Assembly (NCBI GenBank): GCA_041984585.1
Contig: JBHIXX010000017.1
Span: 1-54,335, forward strand
Direction of reading: 5' to 3'
Length of the DNA: 54,335 nt
Source: Pseudolysinimonas_A sp041984585
GTDB taxonomy: Bacteria > Actinomycetota > Actinomycetes > Actinomycetales > Microbacteriaceae
Notes under the pieces: model-generated
Told to the model about the DNA's origin: nothing
What the model saw: the letters and a program-made list of their open reading frames with translations, nothing else
Databases searched by the model: none
Translations under genes and position numbers: made by a program
Part shown: positions 8,195 through 16,029 of the stretch, one piece after another
Layout of the letters: each line of letters opens with the position of its first letter
Numbering within the stretch: position 1 is the stretch's first letter

Positions 8195-8707
8195 ATGACG
8201 CGCTACGCCGTGCTGCTCCGCGGGATCAACGTGGGCGGCATCCGGATGAAGATGGCCGACCTCGCCGACGCGATCACCGCGCTCGGGTACACGGACGTGC
8301 GCACCGTGCTCGCCAGCGGCAACGTGCTGCTCGACGCCGACGACGACGCGGACACCGTCAAGGAGCGGGTGGAGGCGGCGCTGCGCGAGCGGTTCGGCTA
8401 CGAGGCGTGGGTGCACGTGCTGAGCGTCGACGCGGTGCGCGACGTCGTGGCGGGCTACCCGTTCCCGCGGGCCGACGACATGCAGGCGTACGCGGTGGTC
8501 GTGGTCGACGTCGACACCCGGTCGGCGCTGCTCGCGATCCCGACGGCGGGGCGGGAGCGGGTGGCCGAGGGCGACGGGGTGCTCTACTGGACGGTCCCCA
8601 AGGGCGACACGCTCGGCACCCAGTTCGGCGCCGCGCAGTCGTCGGCCCGGTTCAAGCCGTGGGTGACGGCGCGCAACCTCAACACGCTCGAGAAGCTGCT
8701 GCGCTGA
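8195..8707 (+). CDS. DUF1697 family protein
   Basis: A 170-residue protein starting MTRYAVLLRGINVGG, the hallmark opening of DUF1697 (YVALLRGINVGG). It also has ALGYTDVRTVLASGNVL and a C-terminal ARNLNTLEKLL, both typical of the family. The domain is widespread in bacteria and its function is not established. The ATG at 8195 is chosen by family alignment; upstream in-frame codons run through the tig terminator and are not plausible. A CATCCT sits 6 bases before the ATG. Its 3' end overlaps the opposite-strand TPR gene by 29 bases. Confidence 0.85.
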   Translation: MTRYAVLLRGINVGGIRMKMADLADAITALGYTDVRTVLASGNVLLDADDDADTVKERVEAALRERFGYEAWVHVLSVDAVRDVVAGYPFPRADDMQAYAVVVVDVDTRSALLAIPTAGRERVAEGDGVLYWTVPKGDTLGTQFGAAQSSARFKPWVTARNLNTLEKLLR

Positions 8708-9236
8708 CGTCACCGGCCGACGACGAGGTGAGTGCGTCGGCGTAGGCGGACAGCGAGCGGTGGTACCGCGGAAGGTGCGGCGTGAGCGCGCGCAGGGCGA
8801 CCGCGAGCGCCTCCGCCGGGCGACCGAGGTCGTGCAGGGTGAGGGCGCGGAACGCGGCCAGCGCGTCGGCGTAGTGGTGCGGGTCGCCCTCGGTGCGCAC
8901 CGCGGCGAGGGCCGCGTCGAGCACGGCGAGGGACTCGTCGAGGCGGCCCAGGTTGCGCAGGGTGCTGCCGTACTGCACCGCGAGCTGCGCCGCGATCTCG
9001 GGTTCGAGCGGGCCGCGTGCGGCGCGGGCGTAGAACTCGGCGGCTCCCTCCTCGTCGCCGGTGGAGTCCCGCGCCCCGCCCCGCTCGAACAGTCCGCGCG
9101 GGTGGTCCGCCGGCAGCTCGGCGGCGAGCGCGTCGATGCGGGCCACGAGTTCGTCGGCGTCGAGGGTGTCGTCCGCGGCCCACACCCCCTCGATGCGGTC
9201 GAGCCACTCGGCATCCGGCTCCTGCATCCCGCGCAT
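8679..9236 (-). CDS. Tetratricopeptide-repeat protein (TPR_5-like)
   Basis: The 185-residue soluble protein is made of helical TPR-like pairs, for example RGLFERGGARDSTGDEEGAA, AAQLAVQYGSTLRNLGRLDE and ALAAFRALTLHDLGRPAEAL. The overall pattern resembles the TPR_5 family, common in actinobacteria and of unknown partner. There is no signal peptide or catalytic motif. The ATG at 9236 is preceded by TACGCT at 7 bases, suggesting a leaderless mRNA. It converges with and overlaps the DUF1697 gene. Confidence 0.7.
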   Translation of the reverse strand: MRGMQEPDAEWLDRIEGVWAADDTLDADELVARIDALAAELPADHPRGLFERGGARDSTGDEEGAAEFYARAARGPLEPEIAAQLAVQYGSTLRNLGRLDESLAVLDAALAAVRTEGDPHHYADALAAFRALTLHDLGRPAEALAVALRALTPHLPRYHRSLSAYADALTSSSAGDVSAAASRAC

Positions 9237-9243
9237 GCACGCG

Positions 9244-9249
9244 AGCGTA
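9244..9249 (-). promoter_or_regulatory. -10 box of leaderless promoter for the TPR protein
   Basis: TACGCT lies 7 bases upstream of the ATG at 9236. Confidence 0.45.
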
Positions 9250-9306
9250 CCGACGCGCGGTCATCTGCCGGGAGCGAACACGGCCGGGGCTCTCTCACGC
9301 CGCCGG

Positions 9307-9312
9307 TAGATT
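9307..9312 (+). promoter_or_regulatory. Possible -10 box of the clpP1-clpP2 operon
   Basis: TAGATT lies 68 bases before the clpP1 ATG in the intergenic region shared with the divergent TPR gene. No clear -35 or ClgR-type operator is seen. Confidence 0.35.
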
Positions 9313-9380
9313 CGTGATCGGACCTGCTCCCGGCATCCGCTCAGGATGACGGGGCACCGAACGAACGGAGCATCCGACCC

Positions 9381-9971
9381 ATGGCCGAACCGGCATTCCA
9401 GCCGAGCGTCTTCGACCGCCTGCTCAAGGACCGCATCATCTGGCTCGGCTCCGAGGTGCGCGACGAGAACGCGAACGAGATCGCCGCCAAGCTTCTGCTC
9501 CTCGCGGCCGAGGACCCGAAGAAGGACATCTACCTCTACATCAACTCGCCCGGCGGATCGATCACCGCCGGCATGGCGATCTACGACACGATGCAGTTCG
9601 TGCCGAACGACATCGTCACCGTGGGCATCGGCATGGCCGCCTCGATGGGGCAGCTGCTGCTCACCGCCGGCACCAAGGGCAAGCGCTACATCACGCCGAA
9701 CGCGCGGGTGCTGCTCCACCAGCCGCACGGCGGCTTCGGCGGCACGTCGAGCGACATCCAGACCCAGGCCGCGCTGATCCTCGACATGAAGAAGCGCCTC
9801 GCCGAGATCACCGCCGCGCAGACCGGCAAGTCGGTCGAGCAGATCAACGCGGATGGCGACCGCGACCGCTGGTTCAGCGCTGAGGAGGCGCTGGAGTACG
9901 GCTTCGTCGACCACATCCGCGAGTCCGCCCTCGACGTCGCCGGCGGCGGCGGCACGAACGACAGCAAGTAA
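9381..9971 (+). CDS. clpP1: ATP-dependent Clp protease proteolytic subunit ClpP1
   Basis: The 196-residue serine protease has the catalytic Ser88 in GMAASMGQ, His113 in VLLHQPHGG, and a DRDRWFSAEEALEYGFVDH region supplying the Asp. Oxyanion residues sit in YINSPGGS. It most resembles actinobacterial ClpP1 (ITAGMAIYDTM and RWFSAEEALEYGFVDHI). In this phylum ClpP1 and ClpP2 form a mixed two-ring tetradecamer that works with ClpX or ClpC. It is followed 14 bases later by clpP2 in one operon. The C-terminal Gly-rich tail is probably processed or flexible. Confidence 0.97.
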   Translation: MAEPAFQPSVFDRLLKDRIIWLGSEVRDENANEIAAKLLLLAAEDPKKDIYLYINSPGGSITAGMAIYDTMQFVPNDIVTVGIGMAASMGQLLLTAGTKGKRYITPNARVLLHQPHGGFGGTSSDIQTQAALILDMKKRLAEITAAQTGKSVEQINADGDRDRWFSAEEALEYGFVDHIRESALDVAGGGGTNDSK

Positions 9972-9985
9972 GGACGGAAGAACCG

Positions 9986-10669
9986 ATGGAGACCCCCACG
10001 TTCCGCAGTGCCGGCGGCCCCGAGATGCTGGGCCGCGTGGCCGAGAGCCCGGGCGCGCGCTACATCCTGCCGTCCTTCGAGGAGCGCACCGCCTACGGCT
10101 TCAAGCGTCAGGACCCCTACGCGAAGCTGTTCGAGGACCGCATCATCTTCCTCGGCGTGCAGGTCGACGACGCGTCGGCCGACGACGTCATGGCCCAGCT
10201 GCTCGTGCTCGAGTCGCAGGACCCCGACCGCGACATCGTCATGTACATCAACAGCCCCGGCGGCTCGTTCACGGCGATGACGGCGATCTACGACACGATG
10301 CAGTACATCCGTCCGCAGATCCAGACGGTCGTGCTCGGCCAGGCGGCCTCCGCCGCGGCGGTCATCCTTGCCGCGGGCACGCCCGGCAAGCGCCTCGCGC
10401 TGCCCAACGCCCGCGTGCTCATCCACCAGCCCGCGGTCGGCGACGCCGGTCGCGGTCAGGCGAGCGACATCGAGATCCAGGCGAAGGAGATCCTGCGCCT
10501 GCGCACCTGGCTCGAGGAGACGCTGGCGAACCACTCGAAGAAGACCCAGGAGCAGGTGAACGCCGACATCGAGCGCGACACCATCCTGTCGGCGGACGAG
10601 GCCCTCGACTACGGGCTCATCGACCAGGTGCTGTCGAGCCGCAAGAACCTGCCGACGCTGGTCAAGTAG
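9986..10669 (+). CDS. clpP2: ATP-dependent Clp protease proteolytic subunit ClpP2
   Basis: The 227-residue second subunit has catalytic Ser122 in GQAASAAA, His147 in VLIHQPAVG and an ERDTILSADEALDYGLID Asp region. ARYILPSFEERTAYG near residues 24-38 matches the N-terminus of actinobacterial ClpP2. The first 20 or so residues probably form a propeptide. ClpP2 pairs with ClpP1 and generally offers the docking face for the ATPase. The RBS is GGACGGAAG. The operon ends at a hairpin terminator, so clpX is transcribed separately. Confidence 0.97.
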   Translation: METPTFRSAGGPEMLGRVAESPGARYILPSFEERTAYGFKRQDPYAKLFEDRIIFLGVQVDDASADDVMAQLLVLESQDPDRDIVMYINSPGGSFTAMTAIYDTMQYIRPQIQTVVLGQAASAAAVILAAGTPGKRLALPNARVLIHQPAVGDAGRGQASDIEIQAKEILRLRTWLEETLANHSKKTQEQVNADIERDTILSADEALDYGLIDQVLSSRKNLPTLVK

Positions 10670-10683
10670 CGCGGCGACGCGTC

Positions 10684-10713
10684 GAGGGGGATCCGGGCGA
10701 CCGGGTCCCCCTC
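10684..10713 (+). terminator. Hairpin terminator after clpP2
   Basis: A 13-bp stem (10684-10696 with 10701-10713, one T-G wobble) with a GCGA loop stands 14 bases after the clpP2 stop. Confidence 0.75.
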
Positions 10714-10747
10714 TCGCGTACCCGGGCGCGCGTCTCAGGCCGCGCGG

Positions 10748-11374
10748 TCAGGCGCGTGGCCGCCGGGCGAGCGTGAGGCCGACGGCGACGACGATCGCGA
10801 GCAGCACGAGCGCGCCCGCCCCGATGGCGACGGTCCACCACGGGTTCCATCCCTCGCCATCGGCTGCCTCCGGCGTGAGCGTGACGGTCACGGTGGGGGT
10901 CGGCTCGGGCGTCGGCTCCGCGGTGGCGACCGGCACCGGGTCCTCGCCGCACACCGGCGGCTCGAGCCAGGCAGGCGAGGGCACCACGGCGGTGACCGGC
11001 CGGTAGCTGAACTCGACGACGCCGCTCACCGGGTGCCCGTCCTGCGAGATGATCTGGTACGCCATCCGGTAGTCGCCCTCGACGCCCAGTGCGGCCTCGG
11101 TCCAGAGCGTCGGGCCGGAGACCGTCAGGCATCCGTCGCCATAGAAGTAGCCGTCGGCATCCGTGATCTGCAGGGCGAACGCGCCGTCGGCCCCGAGCTG
11201 CAGCAGGTCGTCGCTCGACGTCACCGAGAACTCCGACGGCACCGCGGTGAGGGTCTCGCCCTGCTCCGGCGTCGTCGCGACCACCTGGTCGTGGGCGACC
11301 GCGGCCGTCGGCACCGCGATCGCGCCGACCAGGGCGAGCAGGGCGACGGCGGGCGGGATGCGGGACGAGGGCAT
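10748..11374 (-). CDS. Secreted, membrane-anchored CopC-domain protein
   Basis: The 208-residue protein has a signal peptide (residues 1-27, cleaved after AVA), so mature His28 becomes the N-terminal copper-ligand histidine of the CopC fold. TTPEQGETL and ISQDGHPVSGVVEFSY are typical CopC motifs, the latter containing the second conserved His. A Pro/Thr linker (about 150-172) leads to a C-terminal membrane helix and RRPRA tail. CopC proteins bind copper outside the cell; the usual partner CopD is not adjacent. The ATG at 11374 is preceded by TAGCCT at 6 bases. It diverges from clpX. Confidence 0.85.
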   Translation of the reverse strand: MPSSRIPPAVALLALVGAIAVPTAAVAHDQVVATTPEQGETLTAVPSEFSVTSSDDLLQLGADGAFALQITDADGYFYGDGCLTVSGPTLWTEAALGVEGDYRMAYQIISQDGHPVSGVVEFSYRPVTAVVPSPAWLEPPVCGEDPVPVATAEPTPEPTPTVTVTLTPEAADGEGWNPWWTVAIGAGALVLLAIVVAVGLTLARRPRA

Positions 11375-11380
11375 GCGGCC

Positions 11381-11386
11381 AGGCTA
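11381..11386 (-). promoter_or_regulatory. -10 box of leaderless promoter for the CopC protein
   Basis: TAGCCT lies exactly 6 bases upstream of the ATG at 11374. Confidence 0.5.
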
Positions 11387-11453
11387 GCTCCGCCGGTTGA
11401 GGCGTCCGGGACGCGCCCGGGGAGAGCTGCCGGAGCCCGCCGGACGTTCGGGT

Positions 11454-11459
11454 TAGGCT
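11454..11459 (+). promoter_or_regulatory. Possible -10 box of clpX
   Basis: TAGGCT in TTCGGGTTAGGCTCGG lies 59 bases before the clpX ATG, giving a leader of about 50 bases. Confidence 0.35.
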
Positions 11460-11518
11460 CGGAACCACTCACGGTCCCCGCCGGTCGGCGGTCGGGGGCA
11501 CCCGCCGAGGAGGAGCGC

Positions 11519-12796
11519 ATGGCACGCATCGGAGAGAGCGCCGACCTGCTCAAGTGCTCGTTCTGCGGCAAGAGCCAGAAGCAGGTGCAGCAGCTCATCG
11601 CCGGTCCCGGCGTCTACATCTGCGACGAGTGCGTCGAGCTCTGCAACGAGATCATCGAGGAGCGCCTCGCCGAGTCCGGCGAGGAGACCACGAGCGAGTT
11701 CGACCTGCCCAAGCCGAAGGAGATCTACTCCTTCCTCGAGGAGTACGTGATCGGGCAGGAGCCCGCCAAGCGCGCCCTCTCCGTCGCCGTCTACAACCAC
11801 TACAAGCGCATCCGGGCCCGCGAGTCGGGGTCGCCTGCCGAGAACGTCGTCGACGACGTCGAGATCGCCAAGAGCAACATCCTGCTCATCGGTCCGACCG
11901 GATGCGGCAAGACCTACCTGGCGCAGACCCTCGCCAAGCGGCTCAACGTGCCGTTCGCCGTCGCCGATGCCACCGCGCTCACCGAGGCGGGCTACGTCGG
12001 CGAAGACGTCGAGAACATCCTGCTGAAGCTCATCCAGGCCGCCGACTACGACGTGAAGCGCGCCGAGACCGGGATCATCTACATCGACGAGGTCGACAAG
12101 ATCGCCCGCAAGGCCGAGAACCCGTCGATCACCCGCGACGTGTCGGGCGAGGGCGTGCAGCAGGCGCTGCTGAAGATCCTCGAGGGCACCACCGCCTCGG
12201 TGCCGCCGCAGGGCGGGCGCAAGCACCCGCACCAGGAGTTCATCCAGATCGACACGACGAACGTGCTGTTCATCGTCGCCGGCGCGTTCGCCGGGCTGGA
12301 GGACATCATCTCCGGCCGCGTCGGCAAGCGCGGCATCGGCTTCGGCGCCCCGCTGCACTCCAAGCGCGACGAGGCGGAGCTATTCGGCGAAGTGCTGCCG
12401 GAAGACCTGCACAAGTTCGGCCTCATCCCCGAGTTCATCGGGCGCCTCCCCGTGGTCACCAGTGTGTCGCCGCTCGACAAGGACGCGCTCATCCAGATCC
12501 TCACCGAGCCGAAGAACGCGCTCATCCGGCAGTACCAGCGCATGTTCCAGATCGACGGGGTCGAGCTGGAGTTCGAGCCCGAGGCGCTGGACGCGATCGC
12601 CGAGCTCGCCGTGCTGCGGCAGACCGGTGCGCGCGGCCTGCGCGCCATCCTCGAAGAGGTGCTCGGTCCGATCATGTTCGACGTGCCGTCGGACGAGGAG
12701 GTCGGCCGGGTCGTCGTCACCCAGGCCGCGGTGCGCGAGAACGCGGCGCCGACCATCGTGCCGCGAGCCCCGCAGCGGCGCGAGAAGAGCGCCTGA
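11519..12796 (+). CDS. clpX: ATP-dependent Clp protease ATP-binding subunit ClpX
   Basis: The 425-residue AAA+ unfoldase starts with the ClpX zinc-binding domain (C13, C16, C35, C38 in CSFC and CDEC). The Walker A GPTGCGKT is at 125-132, the Walker B is IIYIDEVDK, and sensor 2 is GARGLRAILEE. IGFGAP, the loop that contacts ClpP, is present. ClpX recognises tagged proteins, unfolds them and feeds ClpP1P2. The ATG at 11519 follows GAGGAGG. It is separated from clpP2 by a terminator and the divergent CopC gene. The LD-carboxypeptidase gene begins 25 bases after its stop, without a visible terminator. Confidence 0.98.
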   Translation: MARIGESADLLKCSFCGKSQKQVQQLIAGPGVYICDECVELCNEIIEERLAESGEETTSEFDLPKPKEIYSFLEEYVIGQEPAKRALSVAVYNHYKRIRARESGSPAENVVDDVEIAKSNILLIGPTGCGKTYLAQTLAKRLNVPFAVADATALTEAGYVGEDVENILLKLIQAADYDVKRAETGIIYIDEVDKIARKAENPSITRDVSGEGVQQALLKILEGTTASVPPQGGRKHPHQEFIQIDTTNVLFIVAGAFAGLEDIISGRVGKRGIGFGAPLHSKRDEAELFGEVLPEDLHKFGLIPEFIGRLPVVTSVSPLDKDALIQILTEPKNALIRQYQRMFQIDGVELEFEPEALDAIAELAVLRQTGARGLRAILEEVLGPIMFDVPSDEEVGRVVVTQAAVRENAAPTIVPRAPQRREKSA

Positions 12797-12821
12797 CCGG
12801 CCCGACCCGACGCGCCCGACG

Positions 12822-13865
12822 ATGAGCACCCCCGCCGTCCCGGTCCGGCCACCGCGGCTGCGTGCCGGCGACCGGGTCGCGATCGTCGCCCCGTCGCAGT
12901 CGCTCGCCACCGTCTACCCGCGCGTCTACGCGGCGGGGCTGCGCACGCTGCGCGAGACCTTCGAGCTCGAGGTGGTCGAGTACCCGTCGGTCGGCTTCGA
13001 CCCGGAGTACTCGTACCGTCATCCGGAGGCGCGCGCCGCCGACCTCGACGCCGCGTTCGCCGACGACACCGTGGCCGGCATCCTCGCGCTGATCGGCGGC
13101 ACCGACTCCATCCGGCTGCTCCCGCACGTTGACCCCGACGTCGCGGTGGCCAACCCGAAGGTGCTGCTCGGCTACTCCGACACCGGCACGCTGCTCACCC
13201 ACTACGCCCGGGCGGGACTCGTGACGTTCACCGGGCCCGCCGTCATGGCGGGGTTCGCGCAGCTGCCCAACTTCCCCGAGCTCGAGCGCCATGTGCGCGA
13301 CGTGCTGTTCGAGCCGAGCGACCAGTACGCCTACCGCCCGTACCCGGCGTGGTCGAACGACTACCCCAACTGGCACCGCCAGGCCGGTCACGAGGTCGGC
13401 ACCCTGCGTCCGCACGCCGGATGGCGTTGGCTGCAGGGGAGCGGATCGGTCAGCGGTCGGCTGTTCGGCGGCTGCGTCGAGGTGCTCCAGTTCCTCAAGG
13501 GCACGGACTTCTGGCCCGACGCCCGGTTCTTCGACCGCCGCATCCTCTACCTGGAGACCAGCGAGGAGAAGCCGCCGGTGTCATTCGTCGAGTACTGGCT
13601 GCGCAGCTTCGGGGTGCAGGGCGGTCTCGACCACCTGGCCGGACTTCTCGTCGGCCGCGCCCGCGACTACACCCGCGTGGAGGCGGAGGAGCTGGATGCC
13701 GTCGTCACCCAGGTGCTCGCCGAGTTCGGCCGCGGTGATCTCCCGGTCGTGACCGGGCTCGACTTCGGGCACACCGACCCGCAGTGGGTGCTGCCCAACA
13801 ACGTGCTCGCCGAGATCGATGTCGACAACCGCGCACTGCGCCTCCTGGAGCCCGCCGTGGCCTGA
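12822..13865 (+). CDS. Peptidase S66 LD-carboxypeptidase (MccF/LdcA-like)
   Basis: A 347-residue protein with the S66 serine-peptidase layout: nucleophile S119 in LLGYSDTGTL, glutamate E245 in YLETSEE and histidine H317 in DFGHTDP. The N-terminal RAGDRVAIVAPSQSL is typical of the family. LdcA removes the terminal D-Ala from peptidoglycan tetrapeptides; MccF cleaves microcin C-type aminoacyl adenylates. The spacing and the SFVEYWLRSFGVQGGLDHLAGLLVGR region look closer to the MccF group, but the substrate cannot be told from sequence alone. It is probably co-transcribed with clpX. Confidence 0.85.
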   Translation: MSTPAVPVRPPRLRAGDRVAIVAPSQSLATVYPRVYAAGLRTLRETFELEVVEYPSVGFDPEYSYRHPEARAADLDAAFADDTVAGILALIGGTDSIRLLPHVDPDVAVANPKVLLGYSDTGTLLTHYARAGLVTFTGPAVMAGFAQLPNFPELERHVRDVLFEPSDQYAYRPYPAWSNDYPNWHRQAGHEVGTLRPHAGWRWLQGSGSVSGRLFGGCVEVLQFLKGTDFWPDARFFDRRILYLETSEEKPPVSFVEYWLRSFGVQGGLDHLAGLLVGRARDYTRVEAEELDAVVTQVLAEFGRGDLPVVTGLDFGHTDPQWVLPNNVLAEIDVDNRALRLLEPAVA

Positions 13866-13979
13866 GCGACGTCCTGCGGTCGGGGCCCCCGGGCGCGCCG
13901 GGCCACCTGCGCCGTCGGTCAGCCGTCGGATCGGCGTTCGGCGGGCCGAAGGCCCTCGTCGGAGCGGACGAGGCGGCCC

Positions 13980-13985
13980 TATGGT
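13980..13985 (+). promoter_or_regulatory. -10 box of leaderless promoter for the four-helix membrane protein
   Basis: TATGGT lies exactly 6 bases before the ATG at 13992. Confidence 0.5.
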
Positions 13986-13991
13986 GTGCGC

Positions 13992-14732
13992 ATGGCGGGA
14001 CACGAGGGAGTGCCGGTCGTCCGCGGCGTGCGTCGCGCGGCGATCGTCGTCATCATCACGGCGCTCGTGGTCGCGGCGGGCCTCGGGATCGCGGCGCTGC
14101 TCAGCGGCGAGTTCGGCGAGCTGCAGAGCAGGGTGCTCACGACGACGCTCGTCGTCGCCGGGTTCGGGACCACCGCGCTCTGTCATCTGGCCGTGGTGGC
14201 CCGGCGGGTGCGGGTCGTGGGCTTCACCGGCCTCGCGGCGAGCGCGGCGGCGGCGGTCACCGCGCTCGTGCTCATCTGGGCCGATCTCGACGAGTTCCTG
14301 GCCCCCGCCGTCGGGCGCACCTTCGGCGTGCTCACCGTCGTCGCGGTGAGCCTCGCCCAGGTGAACCTGCTGCTCCTGCTGGCGCGGCGCCGGCATCCGG
14401 GGATCCGGGTCTCGCTGGGCGTGACGCTGGCGGCCGTGGCGGTGGTGGCGGGGATGCTGATCCCGCCGATCGCGACGGACGGCGCCGTGCCCGGCGACGA
14501 CGGCGAGTGGTACTGGCGGTGGCTGGGGGTGGTCGGCATCCTCGACGCGCTCGGCACGATCGCTCTGCCGATCCTCGGACTCGTGCTGCGCACCCGCCCG
14601 GAAGCGCCCGCCGCCACGACGATCGAGCTGCCCGCCGACGTGGCCGCTCGGCTGGCCGAGGAGGCTGCGCGGCGGGACACCACCGCCGACGCGCTCGCCG
14701 TCGACCTCGTCCGCCGCGGACTCGCGGGGTAG
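13992..14732 (+). CDS. Membrane protein with four or five helices and a short RHH-like tail
   Basis: The 246-residue protein is not recognised. Hydrophobic segments appear near residues 14-35, 45-65, 75-95, 100-122, 130-150 and 175-200. The last 35 residues (PADVAARLAEEAARRDTTADALAVDL) are soluble and read like a ribbon-helix-helix or coiled segment. The ATG at 13992 is selected because TATGGT lies 6 bases before it; a GTG at 13986 falls in the spacer. The gene is followed 22 bases later by the BenE gene, which seems to have its own promoter. Confidence 0.65.
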   Translation: MAGHEGVPVVRGVRRAAIVVIITALVVAAGLGIAALLSGEFGELQSRVLTTTLVVAGFGTTALCHLAVVARRVRVVGFTGLAASAAAAVTALVLIWADLDEFLAPAVGRTFGVLTVVAVSLAQVNLLLLLARRRHPGIRVSLGVTLAAVAVVAGMLIPPIATDGAVPGDDGEWYWRWLGVVGILDALGTIALPILGLVLRTRPEAPAATTIELPADVAARLAEEAARRDTTADALAVDLVRRGLAG

Positions 14733-14742
14733 GCCGCGAGCC

Positions 14743-14748
14743 TAGGCT
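14743..14748 (+). promoter_or_regulatory. -10 box of leaderless promoter for benE
   Basis: TAGGCT is followed by 6 bases and the GTG at 14755. Confidence 0.5.
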
Positions 14749-14754
14749 GAGCGG

Positions 14755-16029
14755 GTGCGCCCCGCATCCGTCGCCCAGCCCATCGCCGCCGGGATCGTCG
14801 CGGGCGTCACCGGGTTCGCGAGCTCGTTCACGCTGCTCATCGCGGGGCTGCACCAGGCGGGTGCCACGGACGACCAGGCGGCATCCGGGCTCCTCGTGCT
14901 GTGCGTGGTCCCCGGACTGCTCACCGTCGTGCTCAGCCTGTGGTCGCGGATGCCGATCATGCTGGTCTGGTCGACCCCGGCGGCGGCGCTCCTGCTCGCC
15001 TCCGACCCCGGCCTCGACTACCGCAGCGTCGTCGGCGCGTTCGTCGTCTGCGGGCTCCTCATCGTCGCGACCGGGCTGTGGCCGTGGCTCGCGCGCCTGG
15101 TGACCCGCATCCCGAAGCCGATCGCCAGCGCGATGCTCGCCGGCATCCTGTTCCCCATCTGTCTCGCGCCGGTGCAGGCGTCGATCGAGGAGCCGCTGCT
15201 CGCGCTGCCGATCGTGCTCACCTGGCTGGTGCTCGCCCGACTCGCGCCGCGCTGGGCGGTTCCGGCGGCCGTGGTCGTCGCGGTGGTCGTGGTCGCGGTG
15301 TCGAGCTCCGGGGTCGACCTCTCGCAGGCGCGCCTCCTGCCGGTGCTCGCGCCGGTGCTGCCCGGTCTCGATCCGGCGGTGCTGCTCGGGCTCGGCATCC
15401 CGCTCTACCTGGTCACGATGGCGGGGCAGAACGTGCCGGGGGTGGCCGTGCTGCGCACGTTCGGCTACGAGCGGCCGCCGGTGCGGGCCGTGTTCACGGC
15501 GAGCGGCGCGGGCAACATCCTCGCGGCGCCGTTCGGCGGCATCGCCCTCAACCTGGCGGCGATGACGGCGGCGATGGCGGCGGGCCCGGACGCGCATCCG
15601 GATCCGCAGCGCCGGTGGATCGCCTCGGCGTCGGGCGGCGCGACGCTGGCGACGCTGGGGTTGCTCTCCGGCGTCGCCACGACCCTCGTCGCGGTGAGCC
15701 CGCCGCTGCTGATCACCGCGGTCGCCGGACTCGCGCTGCTCAGCGCGCTGGTGACGGCCCTCACGACGGCGCTCGAGGAGCCCGCCCACCGCATCGTGGC
15801 ACTGGTGACGTTCCTCGTCGCCGTCTCGGGGGTGTCGATCGCGGGGATCGGCTCGGCGTTCTGGGCGCTGCTCGTGGGCGGGATCGTGATGCTCTGGATG
15901 GGCCGCTGGCCGCGGCGGCGTCGGCGCGCACCCGTCACACCCGACCCGGATGCGACGGGTCCGGCGACGGGCGGGGCGACCGACCCGGAGGCTACTCCAG
16001 GCCCCGACGGCGCAGCAGCGGGTCGATGA
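14755..16029 (+). CDS. benE: Benzoate/H+ symporter, BenE family
   Basis: This 424-residue membrane protein has 11-12 hydrophobic segments and family motifs: IAAGIVAGVTGFASSFTLLI at the N-terminus, LAGILFPICLAP in the middle and APFGGIALNLAAMTAAMAAG in the second half. BenE proteins import benzoate with protons. The C-terminus adds about 40 charged, Pro/Gly-rich residues beyond the last helix. A leaderless GTG start is supported by TAGGCT at 6 bases. Its 3' end overlaps the opposite-strand peptidase gene by 38 bases. The nearby O-demethylase may also deal with aromatic acids, but no benzoate ring-cleavage genes are present. Confidence 0.88.
   Translation: MRPASVAQPIAAGIVAGVTGFASSFTLLIAGLHQAGATDDQAASGLLVLCVVPGLLTVVLSLWSRMPIMLVWSTPAAALLLASDPGLDYRSVVGAFVVCGLLIVATGLWPWLARLVTRIPKPIASAMLAGILFPICLAPVQASIEEPLLALPIVLTWLVLARLAPRWAVPAAVVVAVVVVAVSSSGVDLSQARLLPVLAPVLPGLDPAVLLGLGIPLYLVTMAGQNVPGVAVLRTFGYERPPVRAVFTASGAGNILAAPFGGIALNLAAMTAAMAAGPDAHPDPQRRWIASASGGATLATLGLLSGVATTLVAVSPPLLITAVAGLALLSALVTALTTALEEPAHRIVALVTFLVAVSGVSIAGIGSAFWALLVGGIVMLWMGRWPRRRRRAPVTPDPDATGPATGGATDPEATPGPDGAAAGR

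Noticed and set aside
9237..9380. ClgR operator before clpP1
   Set aside because: Only a GCGAAC half-motif is seen near 9273; the partner half at the expected spacing is missing.
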